A stretch of DNA of 64,000 bases from Toxorhynchites rutilus septentrionalis. Lineage: Eukaryota > Arthropoda > Insecta > Diptera > Culicidae. Made by a program: the position numbers and the translations under genes. Every line of letters begins with the position of its first letter. The stretch's first letter is position 1. Shown here in pieces: positions 21,176 through 33,144 of the stretch. Under the pieces are notes generated by a model. The model was not told the DNA's origin, made no database searches, and saw only the letters and a program-made list of their open reading frames with translations. The stretch is from assembly GCF_029784135.1 (NCBI RefSeq), contig NC_073746.1, positions 80,649,204 to 80,713,203 of the forward strand. Direction: 5' to 3'.

Positions 21176-21763
21176 CAGTGTTTTCTTTGTGCGGTTTCGC
21201 TGGTTCGGGTCAGTCACGGAGAGTAGCTGCGAGTTGTGCAGTCTACCCAAGCTCAAGCTCTAGGAATATAGTTCTGTCGAGTAATTGAGAGTTTGCGATT
21301 ATGGAATCACATCACTTACTGCTGTTCTATTTTCCAATTTTTTTGTGTATAGTTGTATTAGTTTGGTTTTTTTTGTATTAGATGTAGTTTTTAGAATCAC
21401 ATCACTTACCGCAGTGAATCCTGATTCTTCTTAACCATTCCCACTAACAACTATCCCTTCCATGATAAACGCTAGGGAACCACGCTATAGAGGCGACCCT
21501 TCTGGCCTTCGGGCGGCGAATATCATACTAACATTCCTTCCCTTCCCCTGGTGACTGTAAGGACGTGGCCGGCGTCGTTATTGACCATTTAAAGCTCGAA
21601 TCACCGAAAATTGCACAACGAGAATGATTTGCTAGTCCCAAGCGTCATTCTGAGTGTTCTTTGTGCAATTTGGTTGGTTCAGGTCAATCACGGAGATCAA
21701 CTACGAATTGTACAGTCTACCCAAGCTCAAGCTCAAGCTCAATCCTTTCGTTTGATACCCATA

Positions 21764-22552
21764 TTGATAGGATTTTGAAAATATATATAAATGGCGCCAT
21801 CTTGTAGTAGTCATCTTGTGAAAATACAATAAATAATTGGATTAATGAAAAACTTTTGTACCAAAACCTTTTCCATTTAGTCCCGCTACTTATGACTCAC
21901 CCGTTAATAAGTTCTACAATAATTTCTCTCAAAGAATTGCAAAAAAAAAAGTTCTACACCCGACATAAAAAAATTAGAAGAACAAAGTGCGAACTTGAAA
22001 TTTTTAAGTGATTTTTGAAATGTTGTAACTTTGTTAAAAATCAACGCATGAAGATGCGATCATTTTCACATCATTTTGAAGCTCCACCTTTTTTTCTGAA
22101 TATTTTACCTCGGTATGTGTAGCTAGAGTGGACAACAATATCAAGAAGAAATAAAGAATCGATTTATTTCTGTTTTCTTCAAACTTTATGAAGACTAACA
22201 CAATTTGTTGCTAGCCAACCCAATAGCAAGTCCAATGAAACTAACCAAACATTTCCTGTAGCACCGTTCCATTCAGAGATATTTCAGTTTGAAAGAAAAA
22301 TTACCTCTTCGTCTGTGATGACGAATGATTCAATAAATAATAATCGCATCGCAAACCGGAAGATAGTTTCCATTCATTTAAATTCTTCCTATCAATCGTA
22401 CGAACAACGCTATATTATTTCCAATAATGATAGTTCTTTCAACATGAGGTAATTGAAGAATATAATTCTCAACTTGGGCGTTTTATTATTAAACATAAAT
22501 GTTTTAACAAAATGAATTGCATTTATGAAAAAAATCTTTCAAATCTAAAAAT
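21764..22552. repeat. Rest of foldback arm and dispersed repeat
   Basis: From 21764 to about 21835 the foldback arm continues (TTGATAGGATTTTGAAAATA and ATGGCGCCATCTTGTAG). From about 21960 to 22230 the sequence resembles 47100-47350: both have GCATGAAGATG or GCACGAAGATGAGAT, TCATTTTGAA and AAATCGATTT..TTCTGTTTTC. There is no coding frame. Confidence 0.5.
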
Positions 22553-23863
22553 ATGAAAATATATATCTGTCTGTCTGTCTGTCTGTCTGTCTGATTCTTA
22601 CGGACTCGAAAACTACTGAACCGATCGACATGAAAATTGGTATGTAGGGGTTTTTTGGGGCCGGGGAAGGTTTTCGTGATAGTTTGAGACCCCTCCCCCC
22701 TCTCTGAGGGGGGGCTGCCATACAAATGAAACACAAATGTCTGCATTGCTCGAGAATTAATCAAGCAAATGAAACCAAATTAGGCATATGGAGGTTATAG
22801 AGTGCAATGAATTTTTCTATTGTGGTTAGACATACAAATGAAAGACTAATTTCTGTATAACTCGAAAACTAATCAAGTAAATGGTGCCAAATTGGGCATG
22901 CGAAGATTCTAAGGGACACGAAACGTTTCTATGGTGAATAGACACTCCTCCTATCACACAAATTTCAGCATAACTCTAGAATTAATGAAGAAAATGGAAT
23001 CAAATTTGGCATGTGAAGGTTTTAGGGGGCACGAAACGTTTCTATGGTGAATTGACTTCTCCCCTCTCTCTAAGGGGGGCTGCCACATCAATGAAATACA
23101 AATTTCTGCATTGCTCGAGAACTAATCAAGCACAATTCGGGATGTGAGGGTTTTTTGGTGAAAGAAATGTTTCTATGATGGTATGACACCCCTTCTTCCT
23201 CTGGATAGAAGAGGAGGTCCCATAAAAATGTTACACATATTTCAACCAAAAATATTCCAATCAAACATGACAATTGAAAACTTTTGGGAAAGTCTGAAGG
23301 AAAAAGATAAAATTCGGAGAATTGAATTTCCTTATGTTCTACAATTACATAGTGACAAGCGTTGTTAGTCCATTTGATGTTTGCGCTAAGGAAATGTCTC
23401 CTTTCTTTCTTTCTTTGTTTTTAAGAGGCTTTAAACTTTGCAGTTCATTCGCCTCTAAGGGAATGTCTTTATCTTCTTTTATCTATACCAATAAAAATGG
23501 ATTGTCGAATATGTTGATAAGAGGAAAACTCGAGGAAGGAATTGTCCGATTTAGGGCTGTCTTTATTCTATTATATTTTCTGTATCAAGCATTTATTCCA
23601 TGTAACGGAAAAACATGTTATTTGCAAGTGGTTGAAAAATCTTGAACGAGAATTGTGTCTGAAAATAATCTGATATTAAAATGATTTTTTGTAGAAGTAC
23701 TAGGAATTTTATAGTAAAAGGTAAATTCAACGGGGTCGATTAGAAGATTAATCAATGAACAGTTCTGCGATTTGACCCATGAACTTGCGCAAACGTGAAT
23801 GTTTGAAGGTATTGATAACAAAAAACAAATTTTGGGCGGGACTAAGTTTGCCGGGTCAGCTAG
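22553..23863 (+). mobile_element. Helitron-like element, copy A
   Basis: The copy starts near a TGTC microsatellite (22567-22592), followed by GACTCGAAAACTACTGAACC. It continues through several ~145-bp units containing CTGCCATACAAATGAAAC and CTCGAGAATTAATCAAGCAA, then a unique 3' region, and ends with GGGCGGGACTAAGTTTGCCG and GGTCAGCTAG at 23863, followed by T. The 3' stem GGCGGG/TTTGCC with G-T pairs, 10-12 bases before CTAG, fits a Helitron. No Rep/helicase is encoded, so it is non-autonomous. The 5' limit is not sharp. Confidence 0.65.
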
Positions 23864-25002
23864 TATCTAATAAAAAGACTTTAAAAAAATAATCATCAAC
23901 TTATCCATTATCCAGTAACTGATAATCATTTTATCTTTAAACAATGATTTATCATTGGCTTGACATATTGACATTATCATTGATTTTTTTTCCAATTTCA
24001 GCCTTGTTTTATCCTTTAGTGCAACTTCAATTGATTTGTTAATAGGTCAACATTGGTAAACCGCAGCCTGACATTTGAACAACTAGTCGCCCATAATAAC
24101 CAAAAGCTTGGCCACCCCCGGTATGCGACCATAGCGACTAGCTGGGGAGAAGCCACGTTTTTCTGACAACCAGAAAATGGAATGAATTTCAAATAAATTA
24201 TGGAATTTCTCCACATCATAAGATTCTTCCTTTCGTCCTTCAATGAACACGGAGAAGCAACTCATATTGAAACACAAAGTATTTGCTTTTCAGACAATTC
24301 ATAGTTATTAAAAAGTTGATCAAATATATTATTATATCTTGTTCAAACAGAGTGGACCAAGTGTCAGAGAGTAGAAAATTGTAATTATCAAACCTTCATG
24401 ATCAATCTCAAATCCAACTGCAAGTATTTTTTTTTTTCAAAATCAATCTAACCCGTTTTTCGTTGAAATATATTTTCCTTATAAAGTCACGAATTGTACT
24501 TGGTTCATTCTGACTGAATACATTACTCATTGTCAATCTTCAGTGTAAATTTCGAAAAAAAAACCTTTTCAGAATGTAATAGTGACTCCGGCTTCGAAAT
24601 CAAATATCTTTCTCCAACATTTACTGTGACATTGATCGATTGATCGATTGACGTTGATAATGTTGCCGATTATCCATCGTGTTTTTGAGATATATGAAGA
24701 ACATATTCAAAATATCACAGTTTAATTCTAAGATTGAGATCAATCTTCGAGTAACACAATTTTTGTTTTTTGAATTGGAAATTTGGTCCTTCCTGATATC
24801 CCAAAAACAAAAAATCCAAAAATATCTGAACGGGTATGGTATTTCGAAGACACGGATATCACTCAGAATTTAGAAAGGGGAAGGGAAGAATATTTTCTTA
24901 AGCGTATTTTTTCTATTGTAACATCAATCGTTTCGTAATATATGTTATAGCATTTTTTTTTTGCATTATAAGTTATATGATCATTAATAAAAAAAAAAGT
25001 TT
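23864..25002. other. Unassigned sequence
   Basis: AT-rich, with no recognised gene or element end. The frames at 24016-24243 and 24083-24277 are short and match nothing known. Confidence 0.4.
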
Positions 25003-25368
25003 ACTTTCCTTGGTGTGAGATACGCATATGGAATGAGCCGCCTTGATCACGTGAGTCACCTGCAACAGTACTTCATTAGGTGTCCTTTACAAAATTTTTA
25101 CGCGGACCGATCGTGTGTCTTCTTGTGGAATCAATTAAGGACAAAGTCTGCTGGCATACTTTATCGGAAACTTATCCAAACTCGTAGACGCCGCTTGCAG
25201 AACCTAGTAATGCCAGCCAACAACACGACATGCTATGCAAATTCATTGTTCGTTCGAGGTGTGGTAAACTGCAAAACATTATTTCCCGCTGTGAAGCGCT
25301 CCCCCTCGGAAGCAATTTTCAAGAGTGACTGCATATACTTTTGGAATCGAGTAAATTGAATTTAATTA
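25003..25368 (+). pseudogene. LINE reverse transcriptase, C-terminal fragment
   Basis: A + strand frame ending at 25359 contains YGMSRLDHVSHLQQYF, SCVFLWNQLRTKSAGILY, MPANNTTCYANSLFVRG and FKSDCIYFWNRVN before its stop. This style of tail (short hydrophobic blocks, arginine-rich linker, FVRGVVN then W near the end) resembles the C-terminal domain of insect non-LTR retrotransposons, downstream of the polymerase. No catalytic motif remains. The 5' truncation near 25003 is typical of incomplete target-primed reverse transcription. The short 3' region runs into GGATA repeats, which may be the element's own tail. The clade is not determined. Confidence 0.65.
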
Positions 25369-25386
25369 CAACGGATAGGATAGGAT

Positions 25387-25668
25387 TGTTGTGCACCCCT
25401 GGCCGAGTGGTTAGCGTCTCACATTATCATGCCGGGTGTTCGGGTTCGATTCCCGTTCCGGCCGGGGGATTTTTCGTCAAAGAAATTTCCTTCGACTTGC
25501 ACTGTGGTCACGCGTATTCAAGAGCTTGCCTCTCGGAATACATTCAAGGCGTGTTAACTGGCCTAAGAAATCTCAACCAAGTGTTAATAAATGACGCTAG
25601 TTAATACATACGTTGAGACGGCAAAAGTTCCACAAGGGAACGTTAACGCCATTCAAGAAGAAGAAGAA
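25387..25668 (+). mobile_element. tRNA-derived SINE, complete copy
   Basis: The A box (TGGCCGAGTGGTTAGCGTC) lies near 25401 and the B box (GGTTCGATTCCCGTTCCGG) near 25443. The body runs through TCACGCGTATTCAAGAGCTTG and GACGCTAGTTAATACATACG to a (GAA)n-like tail. GGATAGGATAGGAT occurs at 25373-25386 and 25669-25682 as a probable 14-bp target duplication. Because that sequence is itself a GGATA repeat, the exact length is uncertain. Partial copies are at 15705-15862, 16871-16987 and perhaps 46493-46535 and 58288-58330. Confidence 0.88.
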
Positions 25669-25840
25669 GGATAGGATAGGATAGGATAGATAATGATAAT
25701 AATGTATGTGTCAATTTTAAAACCGGAGGTAGCAAATTTCTCATAAGATTCATATCTTAAACAAACAAACAAACAAACCGCATATATATCACATATATCA
25801 ATATTTCAACGCTTTTAAAGAAAATAGACGTCAATATATA

Positions 25841-27127
25841 TTAGGCTGTCAAAACAGTCCTGCGGTATTTCCGCGAGGTGTCGTTGAAAGCGCGTAGTTC
25901 TAGTTGTATTCATTGTATCGAGTCATACTATAGCTTGTTGGAAAGGTATTTTTGCGCGCTATAATATAGTCCTTGACAGTGTTTTGTTTGGTTAAGTCGT
26001 TCGTGAGTTATAGTGTCGCAAATATAGAGCAACATAAAGAGAAAATCCGACATATTTTACAGTACTACTATGACAAAGGCAAAAATGCATCTCAAGCTGC
26101 CAATAAAATTTGTGCAGTTTATGGACCCGATACAGTTTCCATTTCCACCGCACAACGATGGTTTCAATGTTTTCGTTCTGGTGTAGAGGTCGTCGAAGAT
26201 GCGCCACGCTCCGGAAGGCCTGTCGTCGAAAATTGCGACAAAATCGCTGAATTAGTCGAGAAAGACCGGCATAGTAGCAGCCGTAGCATCGGCCAAGAGT
26301 TGGGGATAAGTCATCAAACCGTTATTAACCATTTGAAGAAGCTTGGATTTACAAAGAAGCTCGATGTATGGGTGCCACACACGTTGACGCAAAAAAAACA
26401 TCTTTGACCGTATCGACGCATGTGAATCGCTGCTGAATCGCAACAAAATCGACCCGTTTCTAAAGCGGATGGTGACTGGCGATGAAAAGTAGGTCACTTA
26501 CGACAACGTGAAGCGCATACGGTCGTGGTCGAAGCCCGCTGAAGCGGCTCAGACGGTGGCCAAGCCCTCATTAACGGCCAGGAAGGTTCTGCTGTGTGTT
26601 TGGTGGGATTGTCAAGGAATAATCTATTATGAGCTGCTTCCCTAAGGCCAAACGCTCAATTCGGACCTGTACTGCCAACAACTGGAACGCTTGAAGGTAG
26701 CACTCATGAAGAAGAGGCCATCTTTGATAAACAGAGGCCGCATTGTCTTCCATCAGGACAACGCCAGGCCACACACTTCTTTGGTGACGCGCCAGAAGCT
26801 CCGGGAGCTCGGATGGGAGGTTCTTTTGCATCCGCCGTATAGTCCGGACCTTGCACCAAGTGACTACCTCCTGTTTTTGTCCATAGCGAACGAGCTAGGT
26901 AGTCAGAAGTTAGCCAAAAAAGAGGCCTGTGAAAATTGGCTATCCGAGATTTTTTGCCAATAAGGAAGCGAGCTTCTATAACAGGGATATTATGAAGTTG
27001 GCATCTCGTTGGGAACAGGTCATAGAACAAAACGGCGCATATTTGACTTAAAACAGATGATTGTAACTAATTTTATGAACAAATGAAAATTCAAAAAAAA
27101 TACCGCAGGACTTTTTTGACAGCCTAA
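25841..27127 (+). mobile_element. Mariner element, copy 1 (full length, defective)
   Basis: Imperfect terminal inverted repeats begin TTAGGCTGTCAAAACAGTCC on the left and TTAGGCTGTCAAAAAAGTCC on the right (minus strand). TA flanks both sides (25839-25840 and 27128-27129). The length of 1287 bp is that of a complete mariner. The transposase inside is broken (see 26024-27051). A shorter relative is at 42778-43962. Confidence 0.95.
26024..27051 (+). pseudogene. Mariner transposase (D,D34D), copy 1
   Basis: The N-terminal helix-turn-helix region (ASQAANKICAVYGPDTVSIS, then RWFQCFRSG) and the linker (APRSGRPVVENCDKIAELV) are intact in one frame to 26407. The expected start codon is ATA at 26024, whereas copy 2 has ATG at the equivalent place. 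A run of eight A near 26391, against seven in copy 2, shifts the frame. The first catalytic motif, MVTGDEK, is followed by a TAG in place of the usual W codon. The other catalytic parts, FHQDNARPHTSL and HPPYSPDLAPSDY, are 34 residues apart between aspartates, defining the D,D34D class. Another stop follows YYELLP. No active enzyme can be made. Confidence 0.93.
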
Positions 27128-27129
27128 TA

Positions 27130-28415
27130 TTTACCTCGATCAATGCATAAAAGTCATTACAAGAGATGGAATAAAAATGCAGACATTTTTGTAATTTCCC
27201 ACATATAATTCAAAATGCGTCAAAATGACGCGTCCCGTAAACCTAGTGTTAATGAAACAATTATCAAGCCGTTATTATTCGTTATATATTTATTATTCGG
27301 AATCAGGGATATCAGATTTTTTTCTTCATTGTAGCAACATTTGTTCTGAAGATATTTATTAGCTATTTGTATGAAAAAAATAATTGATGGTAGTAAGGTT
27401 TCTGTCTGATTGCACAAAAATTTGCACCACTTTTGCAGAAAATGTGCAGTTTACATTTTATTAGAAATTTCAACCCAATACAATTTTTTTAGTAAAATGT
27501 AAACTGCATCTCATTCTCCTGCTTACGAGCAGATTGATTGGAATTTTTTCACTTCACATTCATTTTTTCACAAATTTCATTCGCTGCAAACCTTGCAAAA
27601 GTCAATTAGATGATCAATCTTTTCAAGGTCCAAAGATTCAACTCACGATCGTTTACTCAGCAGGCCCGCAACTATATCCAAACTTTTGGGTGAAAATATT
27701 TAAATTGCTGTTGTTGCAGTCCTAATGTTTTTTTTCTGAAAATGTATGACATTATATATGTCATATTCGACATTCAGGGTTTTCTAATTTTTTCAGGTAT
27801 TTTTTTACATTTTTGAGCTATATACAATCGACAAAAAAAAATTAAACCAAGCGCAACATCGAGTTTTTTAGAAATTTTTAAAGGTTGTAGCCCTGTTTGT
27901 GAATATATGTGCAATTTACACAAAAAATAACATAAAACACACTATTGTTATGTTTAAAAACGTAAACGATTTATACGAGCTTCGGTTACAGCTTTAGTGG
28001 TTCCAAAAATTACACGATTATTGCATACAGTTTTGGTATTACAAGCAAATCACCAAATTATTTGCTGAAATACGAAGGAATAGAGTTTTGATTTAGTTAC
28101 TCGATTAACCACATATAAAGGATCCGAACAACCCTTGGCTATCGCCGAACAGAAACACTAAACTCCCATCCCAATTTCAGCTAATCTTAAACTAATCAAT
28201 AGGACTAGCAGCAGCAGAAAATAACCTACGAGCACGAGAAACGTGCACGCAGACGTTTTGGCAGCAACGTTATTACTGCATCCCGGGAACGTGTGCAGAT
28301 ATGAAATAAATTAGTTTACACATTCTGCACTACTTCACCGCAACTAAATAATGAAGCCGTACGTTGTGAATCACATGGAACCGATCAACACAGTATTCGC
28401 ATCACTTTAGAATTA
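27130..28415. other. Unassigned sequence
   Basis: No coding domain or element boundary was recognised. From 28140 to 28410 the sequence is less AT-rich and looks single-copy in this window. Confidence 0.4.
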
Positions 28416-28417
28416 TA

Positions 28418-29376
28418 CAGTGACTCAAATCCGTAATCGTGCCTCACCATTCAGATCACTTTTCCCTTCTATTGAAAGTGGAAAACAAGCTTTCGGAACA
28501 TTCTATTTAGATAAAATCATAGTGTCATATGAGAGTTGAAAGGTTTGCTATCTGTTTTCAAAATAATGGTTTGTATTTCTCTGAAAATGGCGAATGTGTG
28601 TGCCAATGTATGCAAATTGACTCAAACTCATAATCGTACGCTGGTTGAAATCTGGTTGAAAGGCGTTGGCCAATTTCCTAATTCCATCATTAGTATGGTC
28701 TCCCTTATTCATTTCAACTATCTTTAGCTGTTTTTAGCCTTATCTACGAGTTTTTTGGTGTATTCGGAAGGACTATTCATTTTTTTCATTAAGTGTTTTT
28801 AAAAACAATAATTTCCAGAAATCTCATGATTTCTGAATTTCCTACACAGATAACTTCCTTAGTTTTTTACTGGTATTGATGTCGGAAGGTTGTGGAGGAA
28901 TATTGATAACTTTTGAGTAATTGTAATGTAACCATGTGCGAACTTTATATATCTTGATCTCTGGGCCATTGTGTTGGCAAAACATGAATCCTCGATTCCA
29001 TTTTGTTGACACTTTGCTTAATAGTTTCCTTCAGGATGTTCAAGTAAACATTCTGATCCAACACACCATTGATGATAATCTAATTGCTCATACATTCACA
29101 CTAATGATGGAATTCGGCCAACCCGTTCGAAATCGAGTTGAGATTTCAACCAGCGTACGATTATGAGTTTGAGTCAATTTTCATACATTAGCACACACAT
29201 TCGCCATTTTTAGAGAAATAAAAACCATTACTCTGAAAACAGATAGCAAACCTTTTAACTCTCATATGACACTATGATTTTATCTAAATAGAATGTTCAG
29301 AAAGTTTGTTTTTGATTTTCAAAAGAAGAGAAAAGAGATCTGCATGGTGGGGTACGATTACGGATTTGAGTCACTG
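28418..29376. mobile_element. Tc1-like element with ~300-bp inverted arms
   Basis: Both ends begin CAGTGACTCAAATCCGTAAT when read inward, and both are flanked by TA (28416-28417 and 29377-29378). The similarity between the arms runs about 300 bp, through GTGTCATATGAGAGTT[GA]AAAGG to GTTTGCTATCTGTTTTC and the AGCGTACGATTATGAGTTTG region. This is far longer than ordinary Tc1 repeats. The centre holds a degraded Tc1 transposase fragment on the minus strand. The unit is 959 bp and non-autonomous. A truncated copy is at 8360-8989. Confidence 0.88.
28960..29080 (-). pseudogene. Tc1-family transposase remnant
   Basis: The minus strand reads INGVLDQNVYLNILKETIKQ, then SVNK, then IHVLPTQWPRDQD after a small gap. 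In Tc1 transposases the first block is the conserved YLNIL..NL segment and the second aligns to the FxQQDNDPKH motif, which has lost its aspartate here. It is too short and damaged to encode anything and serves only to classify the element. Confidence 0.65.
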
Positions 29377-29378
29377 TA

Positions 29379-30318
29379 TATGCCACCAGCAACGGAACAT
29401 ATCGGGCAACAGTAATCACGCGGCCCACGCTCTCTGGTCCATGTTATGAGATTAGCAGTGAATTAGATTTATGATCCGAATGTGGGAATTACGAACTCGA
29501 TGGAACTGTAAACTACTTCTAATAATATGGTTACATCATGTATCCGAACATCAGACTACGGTCTCTTGATTCGATATCGAAATTGTTTTTGGTTTCACAT
29601 TATGCCACACCTAACAGTTTCCATCGAGAACTGTTACTACATATGGAGAAAGGCTTATTGACTTCCATCCTCCAGGAAATTGAAATCACTTTCATTCCGA
29701 AGAGTGGAAAACTGACAGAAAGAAATACGACGTTAAACTATTTACAGATCTCAAACGGCAGGTATTGCTGCCATGTGAACGCTAGTCCTTCGACGGGAAA
29801 CATTTTTTTTTCTCAGACGACAGAAAAAAAAATACCGTTGCTTTCTCAAGTAGTGAACAAAAGATGTCGTTCAGCTGACTGTTCAAAGTACTGCAGTATA
29901 TGTAATGATCAGAATGGGAAACAGTTCTTTTTTGCAGCTCAAAATCAGACCAATTCCAACGAACATGATATGTTTTTTTTTCAACTCTCTCGTCTGATCC
30001 TGTTTTACATACCTACACGGAGCGATTCCAACCGCGTTTCGAATTAACTTGTAGCATTCGAGTGTTATGTGCAGAGATTTTTCTTTTAAGCCTTTCCATT
30101 TTAAGATCAGTTTCAAGTTTGCACGAAAAAATGCTTGGGGTTAATTTTGTCTTAATGGTTCGTTTGAGGGAATGCCAACGTAATGAGACGCCTTATGCAG
30201 AGCAATTTTTGCTCGATTTCAAAGCACGGCAGAAATTGTTTTGGGTGTATGAGATTTTTTTTTTCATTACTCGAATTACTCCTTTTTCCGGTAGCGGTTT
30301 GGAATTCTTCCGAAGGGA
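29379..30318. other. Unassigned sequence
   Basis: A 169-aa + strand frame (29538-30047) is open but resembles no known protein and contains poly-T/poly-K runs, so it is not called. The stretch near 30280-30310 (TTTTTCCGGTAGCGGTTTGG) recurs with changes near 36408. Confidence 0.4.
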
Positions 30319-30359
30319 ATTAGGCTACACGATTCCGTACAGGAATCGTGTAGCCTAAT
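30319..30359. repeat. Perfect 18-bp hairpin
   Basis: The arms 30319-30336 and 30342-30359 are exact complements (ATTAGGCTACACGATTCC and its reverse complement), separated by the five bases GTACA. The perfect match in otherwise degraded surroundings stands out. No coding or terminator context was identified. Confidence 0.95.
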
Positions 30360-30904
30360 ACGACGCTACGACAGAAGAGACATTCTTTCTTGTGGTGTTT
30401 TAATTAAAACTTCGACCATTCGGGTGCGATGATATGCTACATGGGGAGTACAACCAGTGCCGGAGAAGTTCGCTTACTGCAGCATTTCTGGAAAGTCATG
30501 TATGCACGATTTGAATGGCTTCTGAGAAACTACTGTCAGTGGAAACTGCGAGTGAACAATCCGGAAGCCTTCTTTGAAAACATGCGATTTTGAAGCATTT
30601 TTTTTCCTTTCTTTATTAAAGAGATTTTCATCCGTAGGCTGGTTCATCTCTAAATTTGAAACAAATTTAATATTCAGATTTTTTGATATATTTTTCAACC
30701 TGTACACAAATACATCTATATACAATTAATATTTATTTGGAAACTAATTATTTATTACGCTGTAAATATTATAATGGCTCCAATTGTTGAATGGTTATTA
30801 TGGCACATAATATCCAAAACTTTGGTTTTGATTTCCCCTCTGGCTGGAGGATTTTTTACTGTCAAAAGGAGTTCCTCAGGCTTGCATTGGTACGGACGTA
30901 ACGT

Positions 30905-31340
30905 AATGCTTCCGAATCCAGACGGCTTTCAGATCTATTGAACATGCCAAAACATCATTGGCATGTTCAATATATCTAACTGACATATTCTATTGAGACA
31001 ATTTAGTGTAGTGTCAGGCATAGTACTTAGCTGTTGACAAAAGAAATGTAAAAAATCGCAACAAATATCCGTGTTTCACAAACCTACGTAGAGTCGAGTA
31101 ATTTAACAATACAACAAAGAAGCTGCCCTCAAGAAATGTATTTATACAATCTACTGAAGTTAGTCTTGTTGCCCAGATAACCGTAACTTGAATGAGCGAT
31201 GGTAAGTAGATTGATATTTAATCCCTAGAAAGCATTTAAATGCTTCCAAAAACGATGATGCGAGATGTCCTGGATAAAAAAAAACTCATTCAGATGATGA
31301 TTCTAAATCCGGTTTGATCAAAAGTTCGCCTTGATTTTTT
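30905..31340. repeat. Dispersed repeat, second copy of the 18.04-kb family
   Basis: It opens with TAATGCTTCCGAATCCAGACG, has GACAATTTAGTGTAGTGTCA and TTAGCTGTTGACAA inside, and ends near AAATCCGG at about 31305. It is longer than the copy at 18042-18300 by an extra block around 31090-31290. Confidence 0.5.
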
Positions 31341-31969
31341 TTTTAATTTCAATAGTTTGAAGCAAGGATTTTAGATCTGAGAAACAGCAAAACCCTTCGG
31401 TACACCAAAAAGTACACTGAATGTTCGGATTATGGAACGCTACTCACATCTTCAAATATACCCTCAACAATTACCAAAATATCCGAACACTTCACTTTAC
31501 TACTGACATCCGAAAAAAATCACGATTTTTTTTTTGAATTTTTTGACTTTCCCTACCGAGGTCCCCCCTTAAGGGGTATTCTAGTTTAGAAAATTTGAAG
31601 AACATCGATATTTTTTTTTCTTTATACTTTTGAAGCCTATGCACTAAGAAGTGTTTTTTAAATTCCCGTTATTTACCGAGTTATAACCATTTTAATGATG
31701 CGGTATCTAATCTAATACAGCCTTAACTCAACATTTCAAACGCGTTTTTCTCGAAATTTGTTTATTCAAGCTGGCGTACATGATATTTCAAGTTTTACAG
31801 ACCCTATTCACTTCAAATTTATATGAATACAACCTCTCTATCGCATGAAACAATAATAAATTATACTTTTTTTCATTTTACTATTTGCCTTTTTTTAAAT
31901 TGTAAATGTTATGGAAAATTTGCACAATCTATTCAGAACTTCATAAATTCGTGCCTCAACATTAGATGT
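31341..31969. other. Unassigned sequence
   Basis: AT-rich, with no gene or element boundary recognised. Confidence 0.4.
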
Positions 31970-32109
31970 GTCCGGACCAGCGTTACCGTATCAACAGAAT
32001 AACCTGTATTTATACAGATTTTTCAGACTTTTTGAAACCAAGAATCAACAGATACAGATTACAGATTTTTTAGGTTTCCATACAGATTTACAGATTTTTC
32101 AAAATAACG

Positions 32110-33055
32110 ATCCAATATTAGTTATGGCTTGATCACAATAATATTTTTTCCCAACTCACCAATTTTATTCCTAAAGCATACGAATCAGTCTGAATGAGAG
32201 TCATTTTGGCATTCATGTTTACCGTGTAATACTGCTTTCTCATGTTCAATCTAAGGCGAAAAGTTGCCAAAGTCTGCGTCATCAGCTAGATTTACAATAG
32301 ATAAATATCACTGTTTATCGTTTTCCTACTAAAGCACAGTAAATGCGAATTTTTACGTGGTTACCATCAACATCGTCGAATTCATAATTACTATGCCAAC
32401 CAATGTTACTAAAGCTAAGATTACGCTTCTAAACGTAACGTACGTATAACTCATCATCACAAGAGAACGGATGATCAGATTTGAGTCGTCTATATATTGT
32501 TGTGTCTGTCTCCACTCGAATTAGAATGATAGAATGCTTTGAAGAATATTTTAAAAAATGAAAATTTAAAAAAGAATGGGCTACGCATATGTACTACAGC
32601 GGAAAGTAAAATCGAAAAAAATGATAACGCATTTGTTATACAATGATAAGTTTGTCCGATTGGAGTTAATTTATTCAATTGAAATTGATTTTGACGACAT
32701 TGATATTTATGTTTCGCCATTTTGTAAATATTAATGGATTTTCAGGTGGTAAATGAAAATTAGTCATCAAAATGTGGTTATCAAATTCGAGTAAAGATTG
32801 TCCGATTTGAGCTGAGATCCCTTCGTAGATCAATGTAATGGAGAGAAAAATTGATTTTTTTAATTTTTTGAAGAAAACAGGGAAAAAAACTGAACAATTT
32901 GAAACTGCTCTCGAGCTTGGTAATCTGATAGAATTAATTGCAAATTATAGATTGATTTTTATTTTCTGTTATAGAATTTTAGACTTTAAAATTCATTTGT
33001 GTCTAGCAGTAACACATGCCAATTGAGAGATTGAGCAATTAATTTTCTGGAATTC
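32110..33055. other. Interior of hAT-like insertion, non-coding
   Basis: No hAT transposase motif was found on either strand. The two modest frames, 32490-32720 and 32838-33026, are low-complexity. Confidence 0.5.
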
Positions 33056-33144
33056 AAGCCACGAACGTTCGAACGTGAATGTTCAGAAGTATTGATATCA
33101 AAAAATCAAATTTGGGCAAGACAAAGTTAGCCGGGTCAGCTAAA
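33056..33144 (+). mobile_element. Helitron-like 3' tail
   Basis: The sequence matches the last ~80 bases of copy A: CGTGAATGTTCAGAAGTATTGATA, then AAATTTGGGCAAGACAAAGT and TAGCCGGGTCAGCTAA. The terminus is CTAA rather than CTAG, which still fits CTRR. The next element starts at 33145, one base further on. Confidence 0.65.

Larger units (their letters stand above)
19156..21738 (+). mobile_element. Candidate non-coding retroelement with 25-bp target duplication
   Basis: This 2583-bp segment is bracketed by identical 25-bp direct repeats (19131-19155 and 21739-21763) inside a repeat that is continuous without it. Its left end is GC-rich (GAGTCTCGACCGGACCGTCG), like the 5' ends of many insect LINEs. 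Its right end is a short (CAAGCT)n run. It has no terminal inverted repeats and no plausible coding frame. The longest, 20019-20489, is an internal duplication. Inside are a 225-bp tandem duplication (20067-20509), a degenerate array (about 20640-21175) and a repeated 3' block (about 21180-21260 and 21650-21738). The features fit a non-autonomous, LINE-mobilised element. A decayed LINE or a chance duplication is possible. Orientation is inferred from the tail. Confidence 0.6.

Noticed and set aside
25393..25465. Possible tRNA gene (also 16900-16987)
   Set aside because: A and B boxes are present, but the ends do not form an acceptor stem, and the sequence continues into a SINE body with target duplications.
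29538..30047. 169-aa + strand protein
   Set aside because: No domain, poly-T-derived phenylalanine runs, and no supporting start context or splice signals.
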